A stretch of DNA of 7,246 nucleotides from Candidatus Hermodarchaeota archaeon (GTDB taxonomy: Archaea > Asgardarchaeota > Hermodarchaeia > Hermodarchaeales > Hermodarchaeaceae), in contig JAEOSA010000096.1 of NCBI GenBank assembly GCA_016840595.1, positions 1 to 7,246 of the forward strand, written 5' to 3'. Positions 1 through 5,950 of the stretch are shown piece after piece. Within the stretch, counting starts at the first letter, position 1. The number at the start of each line of letters is the position of its first letter. Position numbers and translations under genes: made by a program. The notes below the pieces were generated by a model. It did no database searches and was not told where the DNA came from. It worked only from the letters and a program-made list of their open reading frames with translations.

Positions 1-315
1 CCCATCTCGCATCTCCTCATATATTGATGGGCGATTCGCATCTGGTAAGTACCATAAGCGTCCTTGAGTGGCTTCGTATGGGAAATTCCCAAAGACATAC
101 CGGGCTGCTTCCTGACTGATATCTGCGATAATCCGTTTCATCTCCTGATCATCTCGAATGACCACATACCGCCACATCTGCATATTTTCAGGTGATGGAG
201 CATATCGAGCTGCATCCAGTATCAATTCTAAATCCTCATCTGGCAGTCGTTCACCGGTCATGCGGCGAATGCTTCGGCGCATTCGAATCAATTCGACCAA
301 TTGATTCGTTGCCAT
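1..315 (-). CDS. Nitroreductase family protein, N-terminal part (runs off left edge)
   Basis: FMN-dependent oxidoreductase of the nitroreductase superfamily; these dimeric cytosolic flavoproteins use NAD(P)H to reduce nitro compounds, quinones or flavins. Only the N-terminus is here, so the substrate cannot be named. The frame is open from the left edge and reads MATNQLVELIRMRRSIRRM, then a helix and APSPENMQMWRYVVI. The RRSIR motif binds the FMN phosphate in this family, and the APSxxNxQxW(R/H) segment is the second family hallmark. I chose the ATG at 313-315 because GAGGT lies 6 bases upstream and because family members normally start shortly before RRSIR. The same frame extends to ATGs at 375 and 378, which would add 20-21 residues rich in Ser, Lys and Glu; their GAGAGTGATC ribosome site sits only 1-4 bases away. 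The family assignment is secure; the start is less so. Confidence 0.85.
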   Translation of the reverse strand, partial: MATNQLVELIRMRRSIRRMTGERLPDEDLELILDAARYAPSPENMQMWRYVVIRDDQEMKRIIADISQEAARYVFGNFPYEATQGRLWYLPDANRPSIYEEMRDG

Positions 316-321
316 TGACTT

Positions 322-326
322 ACCTC
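322..326 (-). promoter_or_regulatory. Shine-Dalgarno site deciding the nitroreductase start
   Basis: Read on the minus strand this is GAGGT followed by 6 bases and ATG (315). It is a much better placed site than the one in front of the upstream ATG pair at 373-378, and so supports the shorter protein. Confidence 0.5.
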
Positions 327-418
327 GCGATTCAACTTTCTCTGATGCAGTTGATTTTGCCTTCGATTCAGTCATCATTGATCACTCTCTAGTTCTTCTA
401 CTCGGATAAGGTGCTTCT

Positions 419-429
419 GCTATTAAACG
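419..429 (-). promoter_or_regulatory. Possible archaeal TATA box for the nitroreductase gene
   Basis: The minus strand reads CCGTTTAATAGC. A TATA box here would put transcription start near 398, about 20 bases before the ATG pair at 373-378 and about 83 before the preferred ATG at 315. The preceding bases are not a convincing BRE, so this is a weak call. Confidence 0.25.
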
Positions 430-486
430 GTAGCTCCGCTCACAAGAGTGACAATTCCGTACAAAGTGAAAGAGGACTAGGCTGCA

Positions 487-1197
487 CTAAATCGTACGGA
501 TATGCATAACCAAATCTTCAAGTTTCGCTATTACTGTCGCAACGGTGTCGGGAGGTAGATCTGAAGGACTGGATTTCAACAGAGCAATTAATTCTTTGAA
601 CACGCCAGCAGCTTTCGCACGGCTGCTTAGATTATTCATCGCGGTGTCTCGAGCCTGTTCGATTAAGGGCTTCAGGTATTCGCGTTGCACACGTTGTCGA
701 CCTTTCAAATCGTTGATGGTGTTCTCCAGTGCCTCAATCACAGTGGCAACTCGCGTGTCAGGGACATCAGAGGGTCGCCGTGGCGCTGGTGCAGCGGCTG
801 GGGCAGGAGTTGATGCTGGTGCAGGTGCGGGGGCTGGTGCTGGGGCAGGGGTTGGAGCGGGAGCAGGTGCGGGGGCTGGTGCTGGGGCAGGAGCTGCAGT
901 CTTAATCTGAGGTAACACCTGCTTTGTGATAGCTGTTTGTATTGTTTTTTCAATCGTTTCTGCCATCTTTGCTTGCATTGGGGCTAGCCCATCGGTAACG
1001 GCTTTGCCAGTAGCTGTCATAATATTGCCAATGGCTTTATCTAACGCATCAATACGTTTTTCAAGAGCCTTAAGCTGTACTCCGTGTTCCTTCTGCACTT
1101 TGTATACTTGGGAAATGTATCCGATAATGTTTTTGAGTTCTTTATCTATTCCACCCTTAGCAGCAGCGGGTTGAGCCGCTTTCGTATCTTTGGACAT
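487..1197 (-). CDS. Unrecognised protein: coiled coil, Ala-Pro linker, helical C-terminal domain
   Basis: I do not recognise a family for these 236 residues. Residues 1-16 are a Lys/Ala-rich tail. Residues 18-100 are predicted helical and contain a heptad-like stretch (LKALEKRIDALDKAIGNIM, about 42-60), suggesting self-association. Residues 101-139 are an almost pure Ala-Pro alternation, which forms a stiff extended spacer. Residues 145-236 form a second helical domain in which VATVI recurs: PDTRVATVIEALENTI at 146-161 and PDTVATVIAKLEDLV at 216-230. There is no signal peptide or membrane segment, so it is probably cytosolic. The ATG start is preceded by AGGAGATG about 10 bases upstream. It is transcribed alone, between OsmC and the nitroreductase. 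The layout suggests an adaptor or scaffold holding two helical modules apart, but that is inference. Confidence 0.8.
   Translation of the reverse strand: MSKDTKAAQPAAAKGGIDKELKNIIGYISQVYKVQKEHGVQLKALEKRIDALDKAIGNIMTATGKAVTDGLAPMQAKMAETIEKTIQTAITKQVLPQIKTAAPAPAPAPAPAPAPTPAPAPAPAPAPASTPAPAAAPAPRRPSDVPDTRVATVIEALENTINDLKGRQRVQREYLKPLIEQARDTAMNNLSSRAKAAGVFKELIALLKSSPSDLPPDTVATVIAKLEDLVMHIRTI
821..891. repeat. 29-bp perfect direct repeat in the Ala-Pro coding tract
   Basis: A 29-base unit at 821-849 recurs exactly at 863-891, an offset of 42 bases (14 codons). On the minus strand both copies encode the same ten-residue Pro-Ala alternation (residues 103-112 and 117-126). A related, degraded copy lies at about 789-807. 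Exact identity at third codon positions points to recent slippage or unequal crossover rather than selection on the protein alone. Confidence 0.85.
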
Positions 1198-1284
1198 AAT
1201 AGTTGCATCTCCTGAAACTCTACACTAACAGTAATTGGCAAGGGGAAGTAAAATCCTTCCGCTATCACCCAGTCCGATGGATGT

Positions 1285-1299
1285 CAAATAAAGGTTTAG
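1285..1299 (-). promoter_or_regulatory. Possible TATA box for the Ala-Pro linker protein
   Basis: The minus strand reads ACTAAACCTTTATTTG. The A-rich BRE-like block plus TTTATTT is about 90 bases before the ATG and would place transcription start near 1262, leaving a leader of roughly 65 bases. The box departs from TTTATA, so this is a tentative call. Confidence 0.3.
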
Positions 1300-1310
1300 T
1301 TACTTTTATG

Positions 1311-1318
1311 GAAAAAAT
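1311..1318 (-). terminator. Candidate T-tract terminator of the OsmC gene
   Basis: On the minus strand the OsmC stop codon is followed after about ten bases by ATTTTTTC. Archaeal RNA polymerase terminates at short T-rich stretches without needing a hairpin, and no hairpin is seen here. The next gene has its own promoter-like element just downstream. Confidence 0.35.
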
Positions 1319-1328
1319 CAGTCGAATA

Positions 1329-1775
1329 TCATTCAGACTGTGAAACCTCGACATTGACGGGGATTCCTTGGCGAACCGATGTTGTTACAATACAATAATT
1401 TTCAAAAATCTCCACACACCGCTGGAATCGCTTTGGATTCTCTTCAGCAGTCTTAATCAGAATCTTTACATCGACGTGGTGAACACGCCATCGCCCCTCC
1501 TCATTCCGAGTTGTTGTTGGCGTCACTTCTGCCCGGAGAGAGTCAACTACTAACTTACTTCGTTGCAGGCAAAACATCAAACTAGCTGACAAACAGTTCC
1601 CAATTGCCGCCGCTAGCACCCGTGTAGCGTTGGGTCCTTTGTCTTGTCCAAGCGGTGAGGGCTCATCCAATGTCAATTCCGGGAATTCAGGTTTATCAAA
1701 CTGGACGCGAAATTCGAAATCATCCACACGTTCAACAATTATCGAGTAACTGTGTGTCTCGTCTTTTTTTGGCAA
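1329..1775 (-). CDS. OsmC/Ohr family protein (thiol peroxidase-like)
   Basis: OsmC/Ohr proteins are dimeric cytosolic thiol peroxidases that reduce organic or fatty-acid hydroperoxides with a reactive Cys pair. Counting from the outermost possible start, the first Cys is at position 63 (AAAIGNCLSASLMFCLQ) and the second at 130 (ENYCIVTTSVRQGIPVNV). These are the two family Cys positions in their expected contexts, the second followed by the usual G-I-P-V-x-V strand. Two further Cys (71, 122) are probably not catalytic. Length (about 148 residues) is normal for the family. There is no usable ATG: an in-frame TGA ends at 1782, followed at once by TTG (1779-1781) and then TTG (1773-1775). I prefer the second because GGTGA lies 6 bases before it; the first would have no spacing. 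Some OsmC relatives are not peroxidases, so substrate is open. Confidence 0.88.
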   Translation of the reverse strand: MPKKDETHSYSIIVERVDDFEFRVQFDKPEFPELTLDEPSPLGQDKGPNATRVLAAAIGNCLSASLMFCLQRSKLVVDSLRAEVTPTTTRNEEGRWRVHHVDVKILIKTAEENPKRFQRCVEIFENYCIVTTSVRQGIPVNVEVSQSE

Positions 1776-1781
1776 TGACAA

Positions 1782-1786
1782 TCACC
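1782..1786 (-). promoter_or_regulatory. GGTGA ribosome-binding site of the OsmC gene
   Basis: GGTGA on the minus strand overlaps the in-frame TGA stop that limits the OsmC frame and lies 6 bases from the TTG at 1773-1775. It decides between two adjacent TTG starts. Confidence 0.5.
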
Positions 1787-1842
1787 ACTGGGGCTATGAT
1801 TCGCTCTTCCTATTTATCGGCATTGGAAATCTATGCCGTGGA

Positions 1843-1856
1843 CTATAAAATCTGAT
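1843..1856 (-). promoter_or_regulatory. Archaeal TATA/BRE promoter of the OsmC gene
   Basis: The minus strand reads AATCAGATTTTATAGTCC, a good TTTTATAG TATA box. Transcription would start near 1820, giving a leader of about 45 bases before the TTG start. It lies in the 139-base gap after the acyl-CoA synthetase stop, so OsmC need not depend on read-through. Confidence 0.5.
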
Positions 1857-1875
1857 TCCAATGAATGGTGTTCCC

Positions 1876-1889
1876 ACTATTGAAATAGT
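1876..1889. repeat. Short palindrome ACTATT-GA-AATAGT upstream of the OsmC promoter
   Basis: Two 6-base arms are separated by two bases, centred about 35 bases upstream of the OsmC TATA box and about 30 bases past the acyl-CoA synthetase stop. The loop is too short for a stable hairpin, so a dimeric regulator site is more plausible than a terminator. It could also be chance. Confidence 0.3.
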
Positions 1890-1914
1890 CCCGTTTCACT
1901 AGACACGAAGATTC

Positions 1915-3570
1915 CTATTTTCCTTTTTTCGCTAGATACTCTTCTTGAAGAATTCGCCGTAGTGTCTTACCCACCATACTCTTGGGGAGCTCGTCACGAA
2001 ACTCGATATACTCAGGGCGTTTATAGTACGCAAGCTTGTCTTTGGTGTACTCTTTGATTTCTTCCGCAGTTGCAGTTTCGCCTTCCTTCAAGACGACGAA
2101 GGCTAAGACCGTTTCTCCGCGGGCTTCATCTGGAATGCCAACGACTGCTGCATCGGCAATCTTCGGATGTTCAAAGAGTACTTCTTCGACGGTCCTTGGG
2201 TACACTTTGAAGCCTGCTCGGTCTATCATTTGTTTGGCTCGGTCTACGATGTAGAAGTAGCCGTCTTCATCCATTTTGGCGATGTCGCCAGTGTGGAGCC
2301 AGCCATCTGTGAGTTGTTCTGCTGTTTCCTCAGGTTTATTCCAGTATCCTTTCATTATCTGTGGACCCTTGATAACTAGTTCGCCTTCTTGTCCCGGTGG
2401 CAAATCTTCGCCTGAATCGAGATCAATGATTTTCGCTAGTGTACTTGGCATTGGTAAACCAACTGAACCTTCGCGTTTCTTGTCGAAAGGTGGTTTCTCT
2501 TGGATTGGGTTGCTGTGGGTGACAGGGCTAGCTTCGGTGAGACCATATCCTTCCACAATATTAGCACTGGCAATATCTTCAAAGGCTTTAGCAACAGCCA
2601 TCGGAAGTGGCGCCGCACCTGAAAGACAGGCGGTGACTGAGCTGAGATCGTATTGGTCGAGGTCATCTCGTTGGAGAAGTGACGCATATAGCGTAGGCAC
2701 GCCTGGGAAGAAGGAAATCTTGTAGCGTGGTATATCGCGTAAAATTTGGTCAAGATCTGGGCGTGGGTGGAGTACAAGTTTACCTCCGAGAATGACAGTA
2801 TTCAGCAAACAGACAGTAAGTCCAAAGGAGTGGAAGAACGGTAAGACCGCCAGTGTTGCCTCACCAGTACCGCGCTTTGCAAATGGAATCCAGTTTCGAC
2901 ATTGATGGGCATTAGCTACAAGGTTATAATGTGTAAGGATTGCCCCTTTTGGAGTGCCCGTAGTTCCACCAGTATAAAGAAGAACAGCTGGTGTATCCTT
3001 CGGCTTCACTTTGACTTTAGGTGGTTTGGCTCCTGCTTTTTCGAGTAATTCACCCCACAAATGATATCCTTTCACATCTGGGGGAGTGAAACTGACTTGC
3101 ATCCCTGGAAACGCATCAGCCATCGTCGTGACGATTGTATGTTCAACTTTTGTGTTGTCACGAATTTTCGCATAGTTATCATGCATAATGTCAATAAGGA
3201 TGATGGCTTTTGCACCGGCATCATTAAGCTGGAACAGGATTTCGGGGGCCTGGTAGAGGGGATTGATTAGGGTGAGAATGGCCCCAGCTTTAAGAGCTCC
3301 AAAGAATGCAGTAAGGAATTGAGGCATGTTTCCTAACATGAGGCCAACAACATCGCCTTGTTTAATACCTAACTTGTTCAACGCATTCGCCAGGCGGTCG
3401 GATTCTTCATTGACTTGTTTGTAAGTTCTTTCTTGTCCGAGAAAAATGCAGGCAGCAACTTCAGGAAAATCTTTAGCCGTGTCTTCAAGAAGTTGGTGGA
3501 GGGGGATTTCAGGGAAATCAATGGTTTCGGGGACGTTGGGTTCGTAAAATTTCAGCCATGGTTTTTCCAT
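1915..3570 (-). CDS. Long-chain fatty-acid--CoA ligase (AMP-forming acyl-CoA synthetase)
   Basis: ANL-superfamily enzyme that activates a fatty acid with ATP to an acyl-adenylate and then forms acyl-CoA, feeding fatty-acid degradation or lipid remodelling. All core motifs are visible in its 551 residues: the phosphate loop YTGGTTGTPKG (199-209), GYGLTEASP (341-349), the adenylate-binding Asp in GWLHTGDI (D428), the hinge region around VDRAKQMID (442-450) and the C-terminal catalytic Lys in PKSMVGKTLRR (K535). Length and overall order match FadD-like medium/long-chain ligases, but chain length cannot be read from sequence. The ATG is well supported by GGGAGGT nine bases upstream (3580-3586). 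The hinge reads MIDRAGFKVYP where most relatives have a Ser before the Gly. It stands alone, with 113- and 139-base gaps on either side; a TTCTATAC at 3607-3614 is a poor promoter candidate because it lies very close to the ribosome site. Confidence 0.93.
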   Translation of the reverse strand: MEKPWLKFYEPNVPETIDFPEIPLHQLLEDTAKDFPEVAACIFLGQERTYKQVNEESDRLANALNKLGIKQGDVVGLMLGNMPQFLTAFFGALKAGAILTLINPLYQAPEILFQLNDAGAKAIILIDIMHDNYAKIRDNTKVEHTIVTTMADAFPGMQVSFTPPDVKGYHLWGELLEKAGAKPPKVKVKPKDTPAVLLYTGGTTGTPKGAILTHYNLVANAHQCRNWIPFAKRGTGEATLAVLPFFHSFGLTVCLLNTVILGGKLVLHPRPDLDQILRDIPRYKISFFPGVPTLYASLLQRDDLDQYDLSSVTACLSGAAPLPMAVAKAFEDIASANIVEGYGLTEASPVTHSNPIQEKPPFDKKREGSVGLPMPSTLAKIIDLDSGEDLPPGQEGELVIKGPQIMKGYWNKPEETAEQLTDGWLHTGDIAKMDEDGYFYIVDRAKQMIDRAGFKVYPRTVEEVLFEHPKIADAAVVGIPDEARGETVLAFVVLKEGETATAEEIKEYTKDKLAYYKRPEYIEFRDELPKSMVGKTLRRILQEEYLAKKGK

Positions 3571-3579
3571 TGGGTGTTA

Positions 3580-3586
3580 ACCTCCC
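3580..3586 (-). promoter_or_regulatory. Strong Shine-Dalgarno site of the acyl-CoA synthetase gene
   Basis: GGGAGGT on the minus strand lies nine bases before the ATG at 3570. It is the best ribosome-binding site in the window and fixes the start. Confidence 0.65.
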
Positions 3587-3683
3587 AATTCGTATCGCCC
3601 TATAATGTATAGAAGATAAGGAAAAGGCTTGTCATTGTCTTTGGAAAACTAACAACTCTGGTTGATTTGAGTTAGAATCTCTC

Positions 3684-4454
3684 TCAGAGAATCCAGAATA
3701 TTAGCCATGTATAGCTGATGATAATCGCAATAAAAGCGATTAACCAAAGCACCATATTGCCATAAACCTTCAGGTTACTTGCAAAATAGAATCGTATGTA
3801 AACATCACTATAATCATCATCAAAACGGAAACCAAATCGATAAATTCGGAGTAAATCACCATTTTGAAGATTCTTTGGGATTGGAATATCTACTCTATTG
3901 AAGAATTTCGTTTTTCCATAATAGTTGAGGGGATAAAAGAGCAGTAATTCCCCTTTTTTCCCACGCATGTTACGACGGATAGGTTGAGTAATTTCAACAT
4001 CCATTTTCGTAGCATGTCGACTTGTTCCAAGTTGATAAGACAGCTGTCCTAGAGCTATGTTATAGAGCTTTTTCTCCTGATATGGGTGCCCGTCGGGGAA
4101 TAAGAAGGCTTTTTCTCGAAGAATGTAGGAAAACCCGAGAAGCCAAAGAAGAAAAAGAAACAAGAGTGGAAAGACAATAAGAGCAAATTCAATGTAGAAC
4201 AATAACCCTCCAAATAGGTTTCCTGTGAACCAAAGACCAATCACTGCTGCAATGGCATTCAAAATAAGTCCCACATAGAAGGTCTTCGTCAGCATTTTGA
4301 TCAAATAGCCGTACCTAATCCAAAAATTGCCATACGGTATTCCTAGGGCTGCATATGTACTGAGAGGTGGAATGCGTTTGACTGTTGGTTCCTGATATTC
4401 TTCGATTGAATCCACCAACCAAAGTTTGTTGGTACTCCCTGTCTCGACCGCCAC
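3684..4454 (-). CDS. Unrecognised membrane protein with GHPYQ domain, paralog of the next gene
   Basis: I do not recognise a named family. The 256 residues start with a hydrophilic segment, then NFWIRYGYLIK, two membrane segments (about 57-78 and 84-110), a soluble beta-rich domain (about 111-230) and a final membrane segment (233-255). The soluble domain opens with REKAFLFPDGHPYQEKKL and includes FYPLNYYG, LLRIYRFGFRF and SDVYIRFYF. Positive residues at both ends of the hairpin suggest that this domain faces the cytosol. It closely matches the C-terminal two thirds of the neighbouring 407-residue protein. The start is uncertain: the GTG at 4452-4454 has no ribosome site but lies where transcription from the TATA box at 4475-4480 would begin, so it could be leaderless. 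Otherwise TTG (4416-4418) or GTG (4413-4415) may be used. Function unknown. Confidence 0.8.
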   Translation of the reverse strand: MAVETGSTNKLWLVDSIEEYQEPTVKRIPPLSTYAALGIPYGNFWIRYGYLIKMLTKTFYVGLILNAIAAVIGLWFTGNLFGGLLFYIEFALIVFPLLFLFLLWLLGFSYILREKAFLFPDGHPYQEKKLYNIALGQLSYQLGTSRHATKMDVEITQPIRRNMRGKKGELLLFYPLNYYGKTKFFNRVDIPIPKNLQNGDLLRIYRFGFRFDDDYSDVYIRFYFASNLKVYGNMVLWLIAFIAIIISYTWLIFWIL

Positions 4455-4474
4455 AACTACGGCTTTGACTATAT

Positions 4475-4488
4475 CTATAAGTTTTCCA
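4475..4488 (-). promoter_or_regulatory. Archaeal promoter of the 256-residue membrane protein gene
   Basis: The minus strand reads TGGAAAACTTATAG, a BRE-like purine block joined to a TATA box. It lies in the 46-base gap between the paralogs and nearly duplicates the block in front of the 407-residue gene (13 of 14 bases). Expected transcription start is about 4451, at or just past the GTG at 4454. Confidence 0.5.
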
Positions 4489-4500
4489 CTCTGAGCTTAT

Positions 4501-5724
4501 TCATAATGGGATTCCGAAAAATGTCGCGAGATAAAGGATTAATGGACCGAAGATGAAGAACAGAAACCAAATCACAAGCAGGGCTCCAATCCCGAACCAC
4601 AAAATCGTCAGAGCACGATAACGAAACAGGCTGATGAAATGCACTCGGAAATACACATCACTAACATCACTGTTAAAACGGAGGCCAAGTCGATGGATGC
4701 GGAGTAATCCATCATCTTCAAGATCGATAGGGGACGGGATATAGAAATGGTTCATAAACTCGGATGTCCCATAGTAGCTAAGGGGATATGTTAGAAATAG
4801 CCCCATTCGTTTGCCTTTCCAGGAACTGGGAACCTGATGGCTAATTTCAAGGTCCATGCGGGTTTGGTGCTTGGCTGGACCCCGTTGACACATCATGGAA
4901 CCTGGTCTAACGTTCCAGAGCTCCTTGTCCTGATAGGGGTGGCCCTCTGGGAAGAGGTGTGCCTTTTCTCGAAATATGTACGAATTCAAGAGTAGCCATA
5001 AGATGAAGATGAAGAAGAAGGGAACCAGGAGGAGGAAGGCTAAAATCAAATACATTAAGCTACGAGTCACATTGACAGGATTAACAAACTGAATGGCGGA
5101 GAAAATGAAAGTTAGTATTAACCCTATGGCAAGGTACTTAGAAAATGCTTTGGTCAAATATCCCATTCTAACCCAGAAATTTGCGAACGGGAGGCTGAGA
5201 TGTTTATATGTGCTGAAAGGTTCAATATCTTCGCTTTTTGCTTTCGCCTTTTTTGGATAAGTATCATCCAGGATTGATTCCAAATCACTTGGGACGATTC
5301 TGGGCTGGTCGATTGGTGGAAGCTTTCTCTGATAACGCACGCGAACATTCGAGTCAAGGTAGGCACCAATAAGTAGTACTGCTGAACCAACGACCACCAT
5401 GACAAGCATGAAGAAAAGACCGATGTAAAGAATTAACATCAATCCAGATATTACCAAAATTGTCCCTACGACCATAATTGTAATACCTAAATGATCTCGG
5501 AGTGTTTGTCTATACTCGTCCTGCGACCTCCTTCCTTGAAATTGCTGGGGTTTATACGTCGTAAGCATCGATCCAATGAATATCAATACCATTCCAGGAA
5601 TTAATGTTACAATTGTCAATAAAAGAATTCTTAAATAAATAAACATAAATGTAAATAAATCCAAAATTACCCCAATGACAATAAGGAAATAACCCAATGG
5701 TTTCCAGCGTGTGCTTCGATTCAT
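4501..5724 (-). CDS. Unrecognised membrane protein: four-segment N-terminal part plus GHPYQ domain
   Basis: No named family is recognised. Residues 10-122 hold four membrane segments arranged as two similar hairpins (LGYFLIVIGVIL and LGITIMVVGTIL begin the halves, each ending near LIxIG). A hydrophilic linker follows (about 125-170). Residues 171-400 then repeat the architecture of the downstream 256-residue protein: NFWVRMGYLTK, a membrane hairpin (about 196-248), FREKAHLFPEGHPYQDKEL, MDLEI, YPLSYYG, LLRIHRLGLRF, SDVYFRVHF and a last hydrophobic region (about 372-400). About seven membrane segments in all, with the GHPYQ domain probably cytosolic by the positive-inside rule. The ATG has GGTGA three bases upstream and a strong TATA element further up. 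It may signal or sense at the membrane, but nothing in the sequence proves a role. Confidence 0.85.
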   Translation of the reverse strand: MNRSTRWKPLGYFLIVIGVILDLFTFMFIYLRILLLTIVTLIPGMVLIFIGSMLTTYKPQQFQGRRSQDEYRQTLRDHLGITIMVVGTILVISGLMLILYIGLFFMLVMVVVGSAVLLIGAYLDSNVRVRYQRKLPPIDQPRIVPSDLESILDDTYPKKAKAKSEDIEPFSTYKHLSLPFANFWVRMGYLTKAFSKYLAIGLILTFIFSAIQFVNPVNVTRSLMYLILAFLLLVPFFFIFILWLLLNSYIFREKAHLFPEGHPYQDKELWNVRPGSMMCQRGPAKHQTRMDLEISHQVPSSWKGKRMGLFLTYPLSYYGTSEFMNHFYIPSPIDLEDDGLLRIHRLGLRFNSDVSDVYFRVHFISLFRYRALTILWFGIGALLVIWFLFFIFGPLILYLATFFGIPL

Positions 5725-5794
5725 GGTTCACCCACAATGCTGACATTTATCGATGATTCCCTTTCGTGCCTCCGTTTGTAGAGGGTTGACTTAT

Positions 5795-5809
5795 CCTATA
5801 AATTTTCCA
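5795..5809 (-). promoter_or_regulatory. Archaeal BRE/TATA promoter of the 407-residue membrane protein gene
   Basis: The minus strand reads TGGAAAATTTATAGG, the cleanest archaeal promoter in the window: a purine-rich BRE directly followed by TTTATAG. Transcription should start near 5772, leaving a leader of about 48 bases before the ATG, which contains the GGTGA ribosome site. Confidence 0.6.
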
Positions 5810-5926
5810 GATTGGACTGGTAATTGAAATTTACAATTTTCTCCTATGTTTATCCCATTTTACGAACAAGTATTGTGGAATTACATGAGATTGCACCCGA
5901 ATTTCAACTATCAACGGTCTAGGTAA

Positions 5927-5950
5927 AGGGTTTTAAGCCAATATACATAT
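5927..5950 (+). promoter_or_regulatory. Weak TATA-like elements upstream of the peptidase gene
   Basis: Two overlapping candidates are visible: TAAAGGGTTTTAAG (BRE-like plus TTTTAA) and ATATACATAT at 5941-5950. They would give starts near 5960 and 5972. A third AT element (GATTATAAT, 6024-6032) would give a nearly leaderless transcript at the ATG at 6056. None is clearly best. Confidence 0.25.

Noticed and set aside
456..500. Inverted repeat TCCGTAC/GTACGGA around the stop of the Ala-Pro protein gene
   Set aside because: Seven-base arms are separated by 31 bases and one arm lies inside the coding region; could easily be chance.
545..910. Plus-strand open frame rich in Gly-Ala
   Set aside because: It is the antisense reading of the Ala-Pro tract; low complexity keeps the frame open, and there is no ribosome site or domain.
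2276..2725. 149-codon plus-strand frame inside the acyl-CoA synthetase
   Set aside because: It is antisense to a well-supported enzyme with intact motifs, and its composition is not protein-like.
3654..3673. Hairpin AACTC/GAGTT after the 256-residue gene as a terminator
   Set aside because: Only 5-base arms around a 10-base loop with no proper T-tract directly after; too weak to call.
3679..3690. Palindromic TCTCTCAGAGA at the end of the 256-residue gene
   Set aside because: It overlaps the last codons and stop and is short; no following T-run, so not a supported terminator.
5786..5802. Bacterial-type promoter TTGACT...TATAAA on the plus strand
   Set aside because: The two elements are only 5 bases apart instead of about 17; the AT block is better read on the minus strand as an archaeal TATA box.
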